The notes under the pieces: model-generated
What the model was told of the DNA's origin: nothing
Databases searched by the model: none
What the model saw: only the letters and a program-made list of their open reading frames with translations
Shown here: in pieces, positions 1 to 8,536 of the stretch
Layout of the letters: every line of letters starts with the position of its first letter
How positions within the stretch are numbered: the first letter of the stretch is position 1
DNA from: Solimonas terrae
Lineage (GTDB): Bacteria > Pseudomonadota > Gammaproteobacteria > Nevskiales > Nevskiaceae
Direction of reading: 5' to 3'
Length of the DNA: 64,000 nucleotides
NCBI RefSeq assembly: GCF_011067135.1
Contig: NZ_JAAMOW010000001.1
Coordinates: 682,001 to 746,000, forward strand
Translations under genes and position numbers: made by a program

Positions 1-1
1 C

Positions 2-382
2 GACATGCGCTGGACGCGGCCCTGGTACTGGCCGTTCGCAAAAACCCTGAGCACGCACGGCAAGCGCATCCCGACCTTCATTCCGGAAGCCAATGCCTTC
101 ACTGAAAAGGCCGCGAAGGCGACTGGCGGCATCGGCCTCAGCACGATCACGGAAATCCTGTTCAACGTGCCGATGACGGCGCATTGCATGGGCGGCTGCG
201 CGATGGGCGCGACACCGGAACAGGGCGTGATCGATGCACAGAATCGCGTCTTCAACTACCGGAACCTGTACGTCGTCGACGGCTCCATGCTGGCCGCCAA
301 TCTCGGCGTCAATCCGAGCCTGACGATCACCGCACTGGCCGAACGGGCGATGAGCTTCATCCCGGACAAAGCGGCAGCCTGA
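2..382 (+). CDS. GMC oxidoreductase, C-terminal part (cut by window start)
   Basis: The reading frame is already open at the first bases, so only the last 126 residues are present. The tail has the C-terminal signature of FAD-dependent GMC oxidoreductases of the cholesterol oxidase (ChoD) type: an [10 protein letters not shown] motif, then GVID, then NLYVVDGS and [15 protein letters not shown]. In this family the His-containing motif and the later GVNP motif line the active site by the flavin. The closest pattern I recall is actinobacterial ChoD rather than choline dehydrogenase, but steroid oxidation is not proven by it and a general sterol or alcohol oxidase is possible. The gene converges on the hydrolase at 434-1267. 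Confidence 0.85.
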   Translation, partial: DMRWTRPWYWPFAKTLSTHGKRIPTFIPEANAFTEKAAKATGGIGLSTITEILFNVPMTAHCMGGCAMGATPEQGVIDAQNRVFNYRNLYVVDGSMLAANLGVNPSLTITALAERAMSFIPDKAAA

Positions 383-433
383 GCGGTTTGCCGCGCCCGA
401 CCGGCATCAGCGCCGGACCGAACGCCATCTGCG

Positions 434-1267
434 TCAGGCTTCGCGCAAATGTGCGAGCAGCAGGTCATTGAGCAGCGCCGGCTGTTCCAGCGGAATCCAG
501 TGGCGGCCGCCCAGACGCTGGTAACGCCACTTGCCGCGCACGCGCGATTCCGACGCCAGCATCTGCGATTCGGTGAGAAAGGCGTCGCACTCGCTCCACA
601 GCGCCAGCGTCGATGCCGGCACGGCGGGGTGACTGCGGAACAGTACATCGACGAAATTCGCACGATAGATCCGCAGCGCCGCAGTCAGGCGACCCGGTGC
701 GGACAGACGTTGCATCACGGCGTCCATCTGCGGGTGCGTCCCGAACACGCGGCGCAGGCTGAACCGGCCGTTGCCCGACAGCAGACGCTCCGACAGGCCG
801 GCGAGCAGGAAGAACAGCACATACCAACCCTTGATCTTCTGCGCGAGGCCGGCGCGGCCATAGGCCGTCGGATGCCCGACCGACAGCACGACCAGCCGCA
901 GGACACGCTGCGGGTAGTAGATCGCCGCGTACCACGCCAGCACCGCGCCCCAGTCATGCCCGACGATGTGTGCCTGCGCGATGCCGAGTTGATCGAGCAA
1001 CGCCAGCGCATCGGCAACGATGAGGCGGGCCGAATAGTCGTGCAGCTGCGCGCCGACCGCCGACTCGCCGCAGCCGATCGTGTCCGGCGCGATGCAGCGG
1101 AAGCCGGCAGCATGCAACGCATCGATCTGCGCCACCCACATGCCGGCTTCATCGGGAAAGCCGTGCAGCAGCAGTACCGCCGGCCGGTCGCGCGCACCCG
1201 GCGCGGAATCCAGATAGGACAAGCGGAAACCGCGGCTGTCGAAATAACCCCGCCGTACTGCACCCAT
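434..1267 (-). CDS. alpha/beta hydrolase, epoxide-hydrolase-like
   Basis: A 277-residue alpha/beta-fold hydrolase. It has the oxyanion-hole motif HGFPDE (about residues 35-40) and a nucleophile elbow GHDWGA with Asp105 where esterases have Ser. An Asp nucleophile followed by Trp is the pattern of soluble epoxide hydrolases and haloalkane dehalogenases. A late Asp (ECDAF, near 226) and a His (GGRHW, near 262) can complete the triad. A longer frame opens with GTG at 1288, but the ATG at 1267 is preferred because AAGGGG lies six to seven bases before it. Substrate unknown; the neighbour is a GMC oxidase on the other strand. Confidence 0.8.
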   Translation of the reverse strand: MGAVRRGYFDSRGFRLSYLDSAPGARDRPAVLLLHGFPDEAGMWVAQIDALHAAGFRCIAPDTIGCGESAVGAQLHDYSARLIVADALALLDQLGIAQAHIVGHDWGAVLAWYAAIYYPQRVLRLVVLSVGHPTAYGRAGLAQKIKGWYVLFFLLAGLSERLLSGNGRFSLRRVFGTHPQMDAVMQRLSAPGRLTAALRIYRANFVDVLFRSHPAVPASTLALWSECDAFLTESQMLASESRVRGKWRYQRLGGRHWIPLEQPALLNDLLLAHLREA

Positions 1268-1322
1268 GGTCCACCCCTTGTTCAGCACGCCATGGCGATC
1301 ACCGGGTCACGATACTGCGGGT

Positions 1323-3164
1323 TCAATCTTCCAGCAGATCGAGATTGCGGACCGCACCCATGTCGGCGCTGGTCACCAGCTTGGCATAGGCCTTCAAGGC
1401 TGCGCTGACCTTGCGCGGACGCGGTGCCGCAGGCTTCCACCCCTGCGCGGACCGAGCGGCGCGGCGCCGTTCGAGTTCCGCATCGCCGACCTCGAAGCGC
1501 ACGATGCGGTTCGGAATGTCGATGAAGATCGTGTCACCGCTTTCGACCAGCGCGATATTGCCGCCCTCCGCCGCCTCGGGCGAGACGTGCCCGATCGACA
1601 AGCCCGCCGTACCGCCCGAAAAGCGACCGTCGGTGATCAGCGCGCAGGTCTTGCCGAGTCCCTTCGATTTCAGATAGCTCGTCGGGTACAGCATCTCCTG
1701 CATGCCGGGTCCGCCGCGCGGTCCCTCATAGCGAATCACGACCACATCGCCGGCCTTGACCTTGCCGCCGAGAATCGCGTCGACGGCGGCGTCCTGGCTC
1801 TCCAGCACGACAGCCGGTCCGCTGAATTCGAGAATGCTCTTGTCGACGCCGGCGGTCTTGACGATGCAGCCACGCTCGGCGAGGTTGCCGAACAGCACGG
1901 CCAGACCACCGTCCTGGCTGTAGGCGTGGGCCTTGCTGCGGATGCAGCCTTTCTCTCGATCGGTATCGAGCTCGTCGTAACGGCAGCTTTGCGAGAACGC
2001 CTTCGTGGTGCGGATGCCCGCTGGACCGGCGCGGAAGAATTCCTGCACCGCCGTGTCCTGCGACTGCGCGATATCCCAGCGCTTCAGTGCATCGGCCAGC
2101 GACGGGGCGTGCACGGTAGGCACCGAGCTGTCGAGCAGGCCGGCGCGATCCAGTTCGCCGAGAATCGCCATCACGCCGCCGGCGCGATGCACGTCCTCGA
2201 GATGGAAATGACTGGACGGCGCGACCTTGCAAAGGTTCGGCACCTTGCGTGACAAGCGATCAATGTCGCCGATGTTGAAGTCGATCTCGCCTTCGCGGGC
2301 CGCGGCCAGCAGATGCAGCACGGTGTTGGTCGAACCGCCCATCGCGATATCGAGCGACATCGCGTTCTCGAACGCCGCCTTGCTGGCGATATTGCGCGGC
2401 AGGGCGCGCGCGTCGTCTTCGACGTAGTGACGCCTGGCCAGTTCGACGATCGTGCGGCCGGCCTTGCGGAACAGCTGCTCGCGATCACTGTGCGTCGCCA
2501 CCAGCGAGCCATTGCCCGGCAGCGACAGGCCCAGCGCTTCGGTCAGGCAGTTCATCGAATTGGCGGTGAACATGCCGGAGCACGAACCGCAGGTCGGACA
2601 GGCCGAGCGTTCGATCTGCGCGACGTCGGCATCCGACACCGAATCATCGGCCGCTGCCACCATCGCATCGACCAGATCGAGCGGAATCACCTTGTCCGCG
2701 AGCCTGGTCTTGCCGGCTTCCATCGGCCCGCCGGAGACAAACACCACGGGGATGTTCAGGCGCAGCGCCGCCATCAGCATGCCCGGCGTGATCTTGTCGC
2801 AGTTCGAGATGCAGACCAGCGCGTCGGCCGTGTGCGCGTTGCACATGTACTCGACGCTGTCGGCAATGATGTCGCGCGACGGCAGCGAATACAGCATGCC
2901 GTCATGGCCCATCGCGATGCCGTCGTCGACCGCGATGGTATTGAACTCCTTGCCGACGCCACCGGCCTTCTCGATTTCCTCGATGACCAGCTGACCGAGA
3001 TCCTTGAGGTGGACATGCCCAGGCACGAACTGCGTGAACGAATTGGCAACGGCGATGATCGGCTTTTCGAAGTCCCCGTCGTTCATGCCGGTGGCACGCC
3101 ACAGCGCGCGGGCGCCAGCCATGTTGCGGCCGGCAGTGCTGGTACGGGAGCGGTAGGCAGGCAT
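1323..3164 (-). CDS. ilvD: Dihydroxy-acid dehydratase
   Basis: IlvD removes water from 2,3-dihydroxy-isovalerate and 2,3-dihydroxy-3-methylvalerate, the third common step of valine and isoleucine synthesis. The 613-residue length fits the family. The iron-sulfur cysteines are present in [10 protein letters not shown] and [18 protein letters not shown], and the C-terminal half has [22 protein letters not shown]. The start at 3164 has AAGGAAG just upstream. It is divergent from a LysR-type regulator across about 105 bp containing an inverted repeat, so regulation by that protein is plausible. Confidence 0.96.
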   Translation of the reverse strand: MPAYRSRTSTAGRNMAGARALWRATGMNDGDFEKPIIAVANSFTQFVPGHVHLKDLGQLVIEEIEKAGGVGKEFNTIAVDDGIAMGHDGMLYSLPSRDIIADSVEYMCNAHTADALVCISNCDKITPGMLMAALRLNIPVVFVSGGPMEAGKTRLADKVIPLDLVDAMVAAADDSVSDADVAQIERSACPTCGSCSGMFTANSMNCLTEALGLSLPGNGSLVATHSDREQLFRKAGRTIVELARRHYVEDDARALPRNIASKAAFENAMSLDIAMGGSTNTVLHLLAAAREGEIDFNIGDIDRLSRKVPNLCKVAPSSHFHLEDVHRAGGVMAILGELDRAGLLDSSVPTVHAPSLADALKRWDIAQSQDTAVQEFFRAGPAGIRTTKAFSQSCRYDELDTDREKGCIRSKAHAYSQDGGLAVLFGNLAERGCIVKTAGVDKSILEFSGPAVVLESQDAAVDAILGGKVKAGDVVVIRYEGPRGGPGMQEMLYPTSYLKSKGLGKTCALITDGRFSGGTAGLSIGHVSPEAAEGGNIALVESGDTIFIDIPNRIVRFEVGDAELERRRAARSAQGWKPAAPRPRKVSAALKAYAKLVTSADMGAVRNLDLLED

Positions 3165-3217
3165 CGGGAGCTTCCTTGGCGACGGTTCATGGAGTGGGCG
3201 CCATTCTGATTGGATTC

Positions 3218-3237
3218 ATGTATACGGACCAATACAT
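3218..3237. promoter_or_regulatory. Inverted repeat between ilvD and the LysR gene
   Basis: ATGTAT and ATACAT form perfect 6-bp arms separated by 8 bp, in the shared upstream region of ilvD (start 3164) and the LysR gene (start 3270). Dyads of this size and place are typical LysR-type operator positions. That this regulator binds it is inference. Confidence 0.45.
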
Positions 3238-3269
3238 AATCGCGATCCCTGATATTCGGAAAGCAAATA

Positions 3270-4181
3270 GTGGAACTGCGCCAGCTGCGTTACTTCGTCG
3301 CCATTGCCGAGGAAGGCAGCTTCTCGCGTGCCGCTGCACGACTGCATGTCTCGCAGCCGCCGTTGTCGACCCAGCTCAGGAAACTGGAAGACGAGCTCGG
3401 CGTGCGTCTGCTGGAGCGCGGCAACCGCGGCGTGTCTCTGACCACCGCCGGCGCGGTGTACTACGAGGAGATTCGCGCGACGCTGGCGCGGCTCGAGCAC
3501 GCGCGAACGCGGACCCTGCAGGCCGATCGTGGCGATGCCGGCATGCTGTCGATCGGCTTCGTGTCGATCGCCGACTACGGCATCCTGCCGCCGGCGCTGA
3601 AAAGCTTCCGCACCGCCTTCCCGCGTGTCGAAGTCGAACTGCACGAACTGACCACCGACGCACAGATCCGCGAACTGCGCGCCGCGCGCCTTGATCTCGG
3701 CATCGGTCTGGCTCCGGTCGACGAGCCGGACCTCGAATTCGGCAGCGTGCTGCGCGAGGAGCTGGTGCTCGCCGCACCGACCGGCTACCCGACCGCGCGA
3801 AGCGACGGCGGCATTGATTTGCGCACGCTGTCGAAGGCAAGTTTCATCGTCCCGCCGCGCGACATCGGTCCCGGCCTCTACGATCTGACGATCAGCCAGT
3901 GCCGCGCCAGCGGCTTCGCGCCGCGCATCACCCAGCACGCACGCCAGATGCAGACCGTGATCGGTCTCGTGTCCTCCGGCATGGGTGTTGCGCTGGTCCC
4001 GGCGTCCGTGCGCAATCTCAAACGCAGCGGCGTGCAGTACCGGCCGCTGCGCGGCAAGCCCGCGTTCGTCGAACTCGGCATCCTGCGCCGGCGGGATGCC
4101 GACCATGTGCCGGCCGCGAATTTCGCCGAAGCGCTGCACCGGGCGGCACGCAAGCGCGACGGATTGCCGGCGGCGTCATGA
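3270..4181 (+). CDS. LysR-family transcriptional regulator
   Basis: A 303-residue LysR-type regulator. The N-terminus (MELRQLRYFVAIAEEGSFSR, then AAARLHVSQPPLSTQLRKLE) is a full winged helix-turn-helix, and an effector-binding domain follows from about residue 90. The start is GTG at 3270, placed by matching the canonical LysR N-terminus. It is divergent from ilvD. The sequence is closer to aromatic-catabolism type LysR proteins (BenM/CatM-like beginning) than to IlvY, so the link to branched-chain synthesis rests on position alone. Confidence 0.9.
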   Translation: MELRQLRYFVAIAEEGSFSRAAARLHVSQPPLSTQLRKLEDELGVRLLERGNRGVSLTTAGAVYYEEIRATLARLEHARTRTLQADRGDAGMLSIGFVSIADYGILPPALKSFRTAFPRVEVELHELTTDAQIRELRAARLDLGIGLAPVDEPDLEFGSVLREELVLAAPTGYPTARSDGGIDLRTLSKASFIVPPRDIGPGLYDLTISQCRASGFAPRITQHARQMQTVIGLVSSGMGVALVPASVRNLKRSGVQYRPLRGKPAFVELGILRRRDADHVPAANFAEALHRAARKRDGLPAAS

Positions 4182-4248
4182 CCTCACGGCACCGACAGCG
4201 CGCGAGCTTGGCGCGGCGGGCGACGCGCCAATGCTGTCGTCCGTTGAT

Positions 4249-4325
4249 TGGCGCGCCCGACAGGAGTCGAACCTGTGACCCTCGGCTTAGAAGGCCGATG
4301 CTCTATCCAGCTGAGCTACGGGCGC
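4249..4325 (-). tRNA. tRNA-Arg (anticodon TCT)
   Basis: Read on the minus strand, a 77-nt cloverleaf starts GCGCCCG and ends CGGGCGC-G-CCA, with 7 bp of acceptor pairing, discriminator G and an encoded CCA. The D arm has AGCTCAGCTGGATAGAGC and the anticodon loop is CTTCTAA, giving TCT (Arg, AGA codons). The T loop TTCGAGT is standard. A TACAAT-like -10 lies just upstream (4335-4340 on the complement), so it probably has its own promoter after the lipoprotein gene on the same strand. Confidence 0.96.
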
Positions 4326-4368
4326 GAGGCCCGCATTGTAGGGGAAGCACGCCGGCGAGAGCCACGCG

Positions 4369-5214
4369 CTAGAGAGGTTTCAGCTGCCAGAGTACCGCAA
4401 GCTTGCTCGACGCCGACACCGACACCAGACTCGGCGTGGCCGAGCCGGTCACCGCTTTCTTGAGCGTTGCCAGGCCTGTGGTCGTGACCGTCGTCGCGCT
4501 GCCGGTGCACTGCGTCTGCAGACGCACGGCGTACAGGTTGTAGTGCTGGTCGATGACGCTGAACGCGCCGCTGTAGTTGCAGCCGTCTTCGTCGGCACCG
4601 GAGAACGTGCCGCCGGCATCGATCGAGATGCTGGTGGTCGGTGTACCGAACTGATCCTTGAGCCCCCAGCTGCCCTGGATCAGCGAAACATCGGAGCGCG
4701 ATTCGTAGGCAACGCTGTCGTAGGACAGTGCAAGGCTGCCGGAATCGAGGCTGGCGCCGCTGGCGTCGCGTTCGGTGAAGGTCATCTGGATCGCGGACTG
4801 TTCATCGTAGGTGCCGCCGGCGACGATCGACGTGATCGCCTGCCCGGTGGTCGGGTCGGTCGATTCGTCTGCCGGGGTGCTCGGATCGTCCGGCGTGCCG
4901 GGGATCGTGACTTCCCTGAACAGGCGTGCAGTCCAGGTCAGGCCACGCGCCTGATCGGTCTTGGCGTAGACGCCGGAGGCGATCAGGCTGCCATCGGCAT
5001 TGAACAGCATGAACGTCGAATCGCCGTTGAGAAATGCCGTGACGTTCTCGGTCGATTGCGAATCCGTCAGCGTGCCTTCGTAGACGCCGGCCGGCGCCGC
5101 GCTGGTCGGCCGCACGATCGGCGTTTCGATCGAATCGTCCTGCGACCCGCATGCCGCGATCAGCAGCACGGCGCCCAGCGCGCAGGCGGTTTTCAGCAGG
5201 CGGAACACGATCAT
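4369..5214 (-). CDS. Putative lipoprotein of unknown function
   Basis: A 281-residue protein with a short hydrophobic signal and the lipobox LIAAC, so Cys22 would be lipidated. The mature part is rich in Ser, Thr and Asp and looks like an all-beta extracytoplasmic protein. I see no catalytic motif and recognise no family. A proline- and acid-rich loop near residues 100-125 (TPDDPSTPADESTDPTTG) may be a linker. It lies upstream of tRNA-Arg on the same strand and is divergent from the cellulose operon, with 153 bp between them. Confidence 0.75.
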   Translation of the reverse strand: MIVFRLLKTACALGAVLLIAACGSQDDSIETPIVRPTSAAPAGVYEGTLTDSQSTENVTAFLNGDSTFMLFNADGSLIASGVYAKTDQARGLTWTARLFREVTIPGTPDDPSTPADESTDPTTGQAITSIVAGGTYDEQSAIQMTFTERDASGASLDSGSLALSYDSVAYESRSDVSLIQGSWGLKDQFGTPTTSISIDAGGTFSGADEDGCNYSGAFSVIDQHYNLYAVRLQTQCTGSATTVTTTGLATLKKAVTGSATPSLVSVSASSKLAVLWQLKPL

Positions 5215-5367
5215 CGAGGGCCTTCCTTGGGCAGGACCTGCACTCTAGCAAACACCGTGATCCACGAAGACAGCAAGGCCGTAGACAAAACTACCAATTG
5301 CATGATTTCCGGTTCACGGTGAAAATCCTCGCGAGATCAAAAATATGCGCGATCTTCTGGAGCTTGG

Positions 5368-5844
5368 GTGGACGAAAGGACGCTGACGTACCTGCAACAG
5401 CTTCCGCGCAGCACGGCGGCGGTGGCGATGCTGCGCGCGCTGGGCGGCGAGCTCGCCGGACAGGTGCCGGCCCCGCAGCTGCGCGCCCTGCTCTATCGCA
5501 CCGGCCGTGCGCTGGCGCGTGAACACTCGGCCAGCAGCATCAAGACGCTCGCCGAGTTCGAAGGTTTCGCCGGCCGCATGCTGGCCAGTCTCGATCTGGG
5601 CTGGATGCAGATCGAGGAAGTGTCCGGCGCCGTCGACTTCCTGCACGGCGCCGCACCGCTGACCGCCTGGTTCGGTACAGCCGCAGCTGAATGGTCGGCC
5701 GGCCTGCTCGAAGGCCTCTATGCGGAATGGATGATGCAGCTTGGAGCCGATGAGCGGCTCGACGTGCGTGAAATCGAGGACCGTGCACTGCCTGAGGGTG
5801 TGGTCCGCCTGCGCTTCGCGCATGAATCGGCTTTCGGGGTTTGA
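5368..5844 (+). CDS. bcsD: Cellulose biosynthesis protein BcsD
   Basis: A 158-residue protein matching the BcsD family (about 156 residues in Komagataeibacter) in length and in the C-terminal LLEGLYAEWMMQLGA motif, whose equivalent in the acetic acid bacteria is LEGLYGRW. BcsD forms a periplasmic ring that helps align cellulose chains as they leave the synthase. The start is GTG at 5368, with GGAG five bases before it. It opens the bcs operon. Having bcsD first, before bcsA, differs from the acetobacterial order, where it is last. Confidence 0.8.
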   Translation: MDERTLTYLQQLPRSTAAVAMLRALGGELAGQVPAPQLRALLYRTGRALAREHSASSIKTLAEFEGFAGRMLASLDLGWMQIEEVSGAVDFLHGAAPLTAWFGTAAAEWSAGLLEGLYAEWMMQLGADERLDVREIEDRALPEGVVRLRFAHESAFGV

Positions 5845-5845
5845 G

Positions 5846-6343
5846 ATGAGTGACCGTAAATCGTCGGACGATGTCCAGCAGCTGCTCCGCGACAAGCGGC
5901 TCGGCGATCTGCAGTACCGCGAATTCGCACCGACGCACGCCGCGCAGCTGAAGCTGGCGGACAGCAAGCTCAGACCCCCCGAGCCCGGGCTGCCGCCGGT
6001 CACCGCCGTACCGCCTGCGCCGGCGCCGAGCGCCGCGCTGCCCGACACCCCGGCGCCGGCACGCAGCGGGCCGGTTGCCGGATTGCCGAGCGTGCCGCCG
6101 CGTGCCCAGCCCTCTGCCGAGCCGCGCTCGGCAGTGCACGAAAGTCCGCTGAACTTCACGTTCGAACGTCTGCGTCGTCAGGTGATTCCGGCACGCGCCA
6201 ACGGTCCGCTCATCGATCTGCAGCTCGCACCGCGCCACCGCGCCGCCGCGATCCCACGGCTTGAGCTCCTGCAGCAGCGCAGTCTCGCCGACGTGTTCAG
6301 CACGCTCCAGCACGCTTCCGGCACACGGCGACACGGCTCCTGA
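5846..6343 (+). CDS. Proline-rich BcsP/BcsR-like cellulose accessory protein
   Basis: A 165-residue protein starting one base after the bcsD stop. The first 40 residues (SDDVQQLLRDKRLGDLQYRE) resemble the short conserved region of BcsR/BcsP proteins, which bind or regulate the synthase on the cytoplasmic side. The middle (about residues 45-95) is a Pro/Ala-rich linker. The C-terminus has a second conserved-looking stretch (RLELLQQRSLADVFSTLQ). BcsR/BcsP normally sits beside the ATPase gene bcsQ, which is absent here. The identification comes from a short motif and operon position; homology should be tested. Confidence 0.55.
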   Translation: MSDRKSSDDVQQLLRDKRLGDLQYREFAPTHAAQLKLADSKLRPPEPGLPPVTAVPPAPAPSAALPDTPAPARSGPVAGLPSVPPRAQPSAEPRSAVHESPLNFTFERLRRQVIPARANGPLIDLQLAPRHRAAAIPRLELLQQRSLADVFSTLQHASGTRRHGS

Positions 6344-6378
6344 ATGCGTCGCCGCGGCTACGTCCAGGGAGGACCGAC

Positions 6379-8493
6379 ATGCGGCAGCTGAGCATCGTCC
6401 TGATTCTCGTCGCAATGGCGCTGCCGGCGTACGCGCTGGTGACGGCGCCGTTGTCGCTGTTCTGGCAGGCCTTCACGGCGATCGGCATGGTGATCGCGGT
6501 CAACGTGTTGCGCCGCCTGCATGATTACCGCTGGGCACTGGCGATGATGGGGCTGTCGGTGCTGGCCAGTTCGCGCTACCTGTACTGGCGCCTGACCGAA
6601 ACCCTGCCGCTGGGCCAGGAATTCAATGCCTGGGACCTGTTCCTGTCGCTGGGTCTGATCGGCGCGGAGTTGTACGCCTACACGATCCTCGTGCTCGGCT
6701 TCGTGCAGACCATCTGGCCGCTGCACCGCAAGCCGGCGGCGCTGCCGGCCGATGCCTCGCAATGGCCGACCGTCGATATCTTCATTCCGAGCTACAACGA
6801 GCCGCTGGCCGTCGTGCGACCGACCGTGCTGGCGGCGCTCGCGCTCGACTGGCCACGCGACAAGTTCAACGTCTACGTGCTCGATGACGGCCGTCGCGAG
6901 GAGTTCCGGGCCTTTTGCGAGCACGTCGGCGTCACCCACATCACGCGCGCCGACAACAAGCACGCCAAGGCCGGCAACATCAATGCCGCGCTCAAGCACA
7001 CCCGCGGCGAGTACATCGCGATCTTCGACTGCGATCACATTCCGGTGCGATCCTTCCTGCAGATGACGATGGGCACGATGCTGGCCGATCGCGAAGTCTC
7101 GCTGGTGCAGACGCCGCACCACTTCTTCTCGCCCGATCCGTTCGAGAAGAACCTCAACACCTTCCGCAAGGTGCCGAACGAAGGCGAGCTGTTCTATGGC
7201 CTGATCCAGGACGGCAACGACTTCTGGGACGCCTCGTTCTTCTGCGGCTCCTGCGCCGTGCTGCGTCGCACCGCGCTCGAAGAGATCGGCGGCATTGCCA
7301 CCGAAACGGTGACCGAGGACGCGCATACCTCTCTGCGCATGCATTCGCGCGGCTGGAAGAGCGCCTACATCAACATTCCGCAGGCGGCGGGGCTGGCGAC
7401 CGAATCGCTGTCGGCACATGTCGGCCAGCGCATCCGCTGGGCACGTGGCATGGCGCAGATCTTCCGGGTCGACAATCCGATGTTCAAACCCGGCCTGAAT
7501 TTCGGTCAGCGCATCTGCTACTCGAACGCGATGCTGCACTTCTTCTACGGTCTGCCGCGCCTGATTTTCCTGACCTCGCCGCTGGCCTATCTGCTGCTCG
7601 GCGCCGAAATCATCAAGGCGCAGGGCTGGATGGTGCTGGCCTACGCGGCACCGCACGTGATTCTCGCCACCGTGACCAACAGCCGGGTGCAGGGGCCGTT
7701 CCGTCATTCGTTCTGGGCCGAGATCTACGAGACCGTGCTCGCCACCTTCATCCTCGTGCCGACGCTGCTGGCGGTCATCAATCCCAAGCTCGGCAAGTTC
7801 AACGTCACCGCCAAGGGCGGCATCGTCGATCGCGACTATTTCGACAAGGACATCGCGCGGCCGTACTACCTGCTGTTCTCGCTGAACATGATCGGCTTCG
7901 CGGTCGGCATCATCCGCCTGCTGGCGGGCAGCGCGCACCCGGACACGCTGATGCTCAACATCGGCTGGACCATGTACAACCTGCTGATCGCCGGCGGCGC
8001 GCTCGCGGTCGCCAACGAAAAACGCCAGGTGCGCACGGCCGTGCGCGTGCGCACCAAGCTGCAGGCAGCGATGCGGCTCGATGCCGACAGCGGGGCCTAT
8101 CTGACCGACACCCTCGATGTCTCCTACAGCGGCGTGGCCCTGCAACTGCCGCCGGAACTGACGGTCGCGACCGGCGATCACATCCAGATCCTGCTGATGC
8201 CGGAACGCAATGACGTCTGGCTCGACGCGACGGTACGACGCAACAGTCATGGCATCGTCGCGGCGCAGATGACGGAGATGTCGATTGCCCAGGAAAGCGC
8301 GCTGGTGCAGGCCCTGTTCGGCCGCGCCGACGCCTGGATCCAGTGGCGCGAGACCCAGCGCAGCGACAAGCCGCTGTCGGCGCTGCTCAACGTCGGCCAC
8401 TATGGTCTGCGCGGTGGGCGCGACTTCTTCCAGTGGTTTTTCCGCAGCGTGTTCACTCGCGGCTCGCGCGGCGCGCCGGCGAATTCCGCCTAG
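6379..8493 (+). CDS. bcsA: Cellulose synthase catalytic subunit (UDP-forming)
   Basis: The 704-residue inner-membrane processive glycosyltransferase that polymerises UDP-glucose and extrudes the chain. GT2 motifs are in order: DIFIPSYNEP (about 131), DDG (170), the metal-binding FDCDH (216), the catalytic TED (312) and the chain-binding QRIRW (350). Hydrophobic helices flank the domain. A C-terminal PilZ domain (about 550-630) has RTAVR and DVSYSG, satisfying the RxxxR and DxSxxG motifs for cyclic-di-GMP, so allosteric control by c-di-GMP is expected. It is followed 43 bp later by bcsB. Confidence 0.97.
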   Translation: MRQLSIVLILVAMALPAYALVTAPLSLFWQAFTAIGMVIAVNVLRRLHDYRWALAMMGLSVLASSRYLYWRLTETLPLGQEFNAWDLFLSLGLIGAELYAYTILVLGFVQTIWPLHRKPAALPADASQWPTVDIFIPSYNEPLAVVRPTVLAALALDWPRDKFNVYVLDDGRREEFRAFCEHVGVTHITRADNKHAKAGNINAALKHTRGEYIAIFDCDHIPVRSFLQMTMGTMLADREVSLVQTPHHFFSPDPFEKNLNTFRKVPNEGELFYGLIQDGNDFWDASFFCGSCAVLRRTALEEIGGIATETVTEDAHTSLRMHSRGWKSAYINIPQAAGLATESLSAHVGQRIRWARGMAQIFRVDNPMFKPGLNFGQRICYSNAMLHFFYGLPRLIFLTSPLAYLLLGAEIIKAQGWMVLAYAAPHVILATVTNSRVQGPFRHSFWAEIYETVLATFILVPTLLAVINPKLGKFNVTAKGGIVDRDYFDKDIARPYYLLFSLNMIGFAVGIIRLLAGSAHPDTLMLNIGWTMYNLLIAGGALAVANEKRQVRTAVRVRTKLQAAMRLDADSGAYLTDTLDVSYSGVALQLPPELTVATGDHIQILLMPERNDVWLDATVRRNSHGIVAAQMTEMSIAQESALVQALFGRADAWIQWRETQRSDKPLSALLNVGHYGLRGGRDFFQWFFRSVFTRGSRGAPANSA

Positions 8494-8536
8494 CCGCGAT
8501 CCGATTTTCAGCTGGAGTTTCAGGGAGCGTTGTTCG

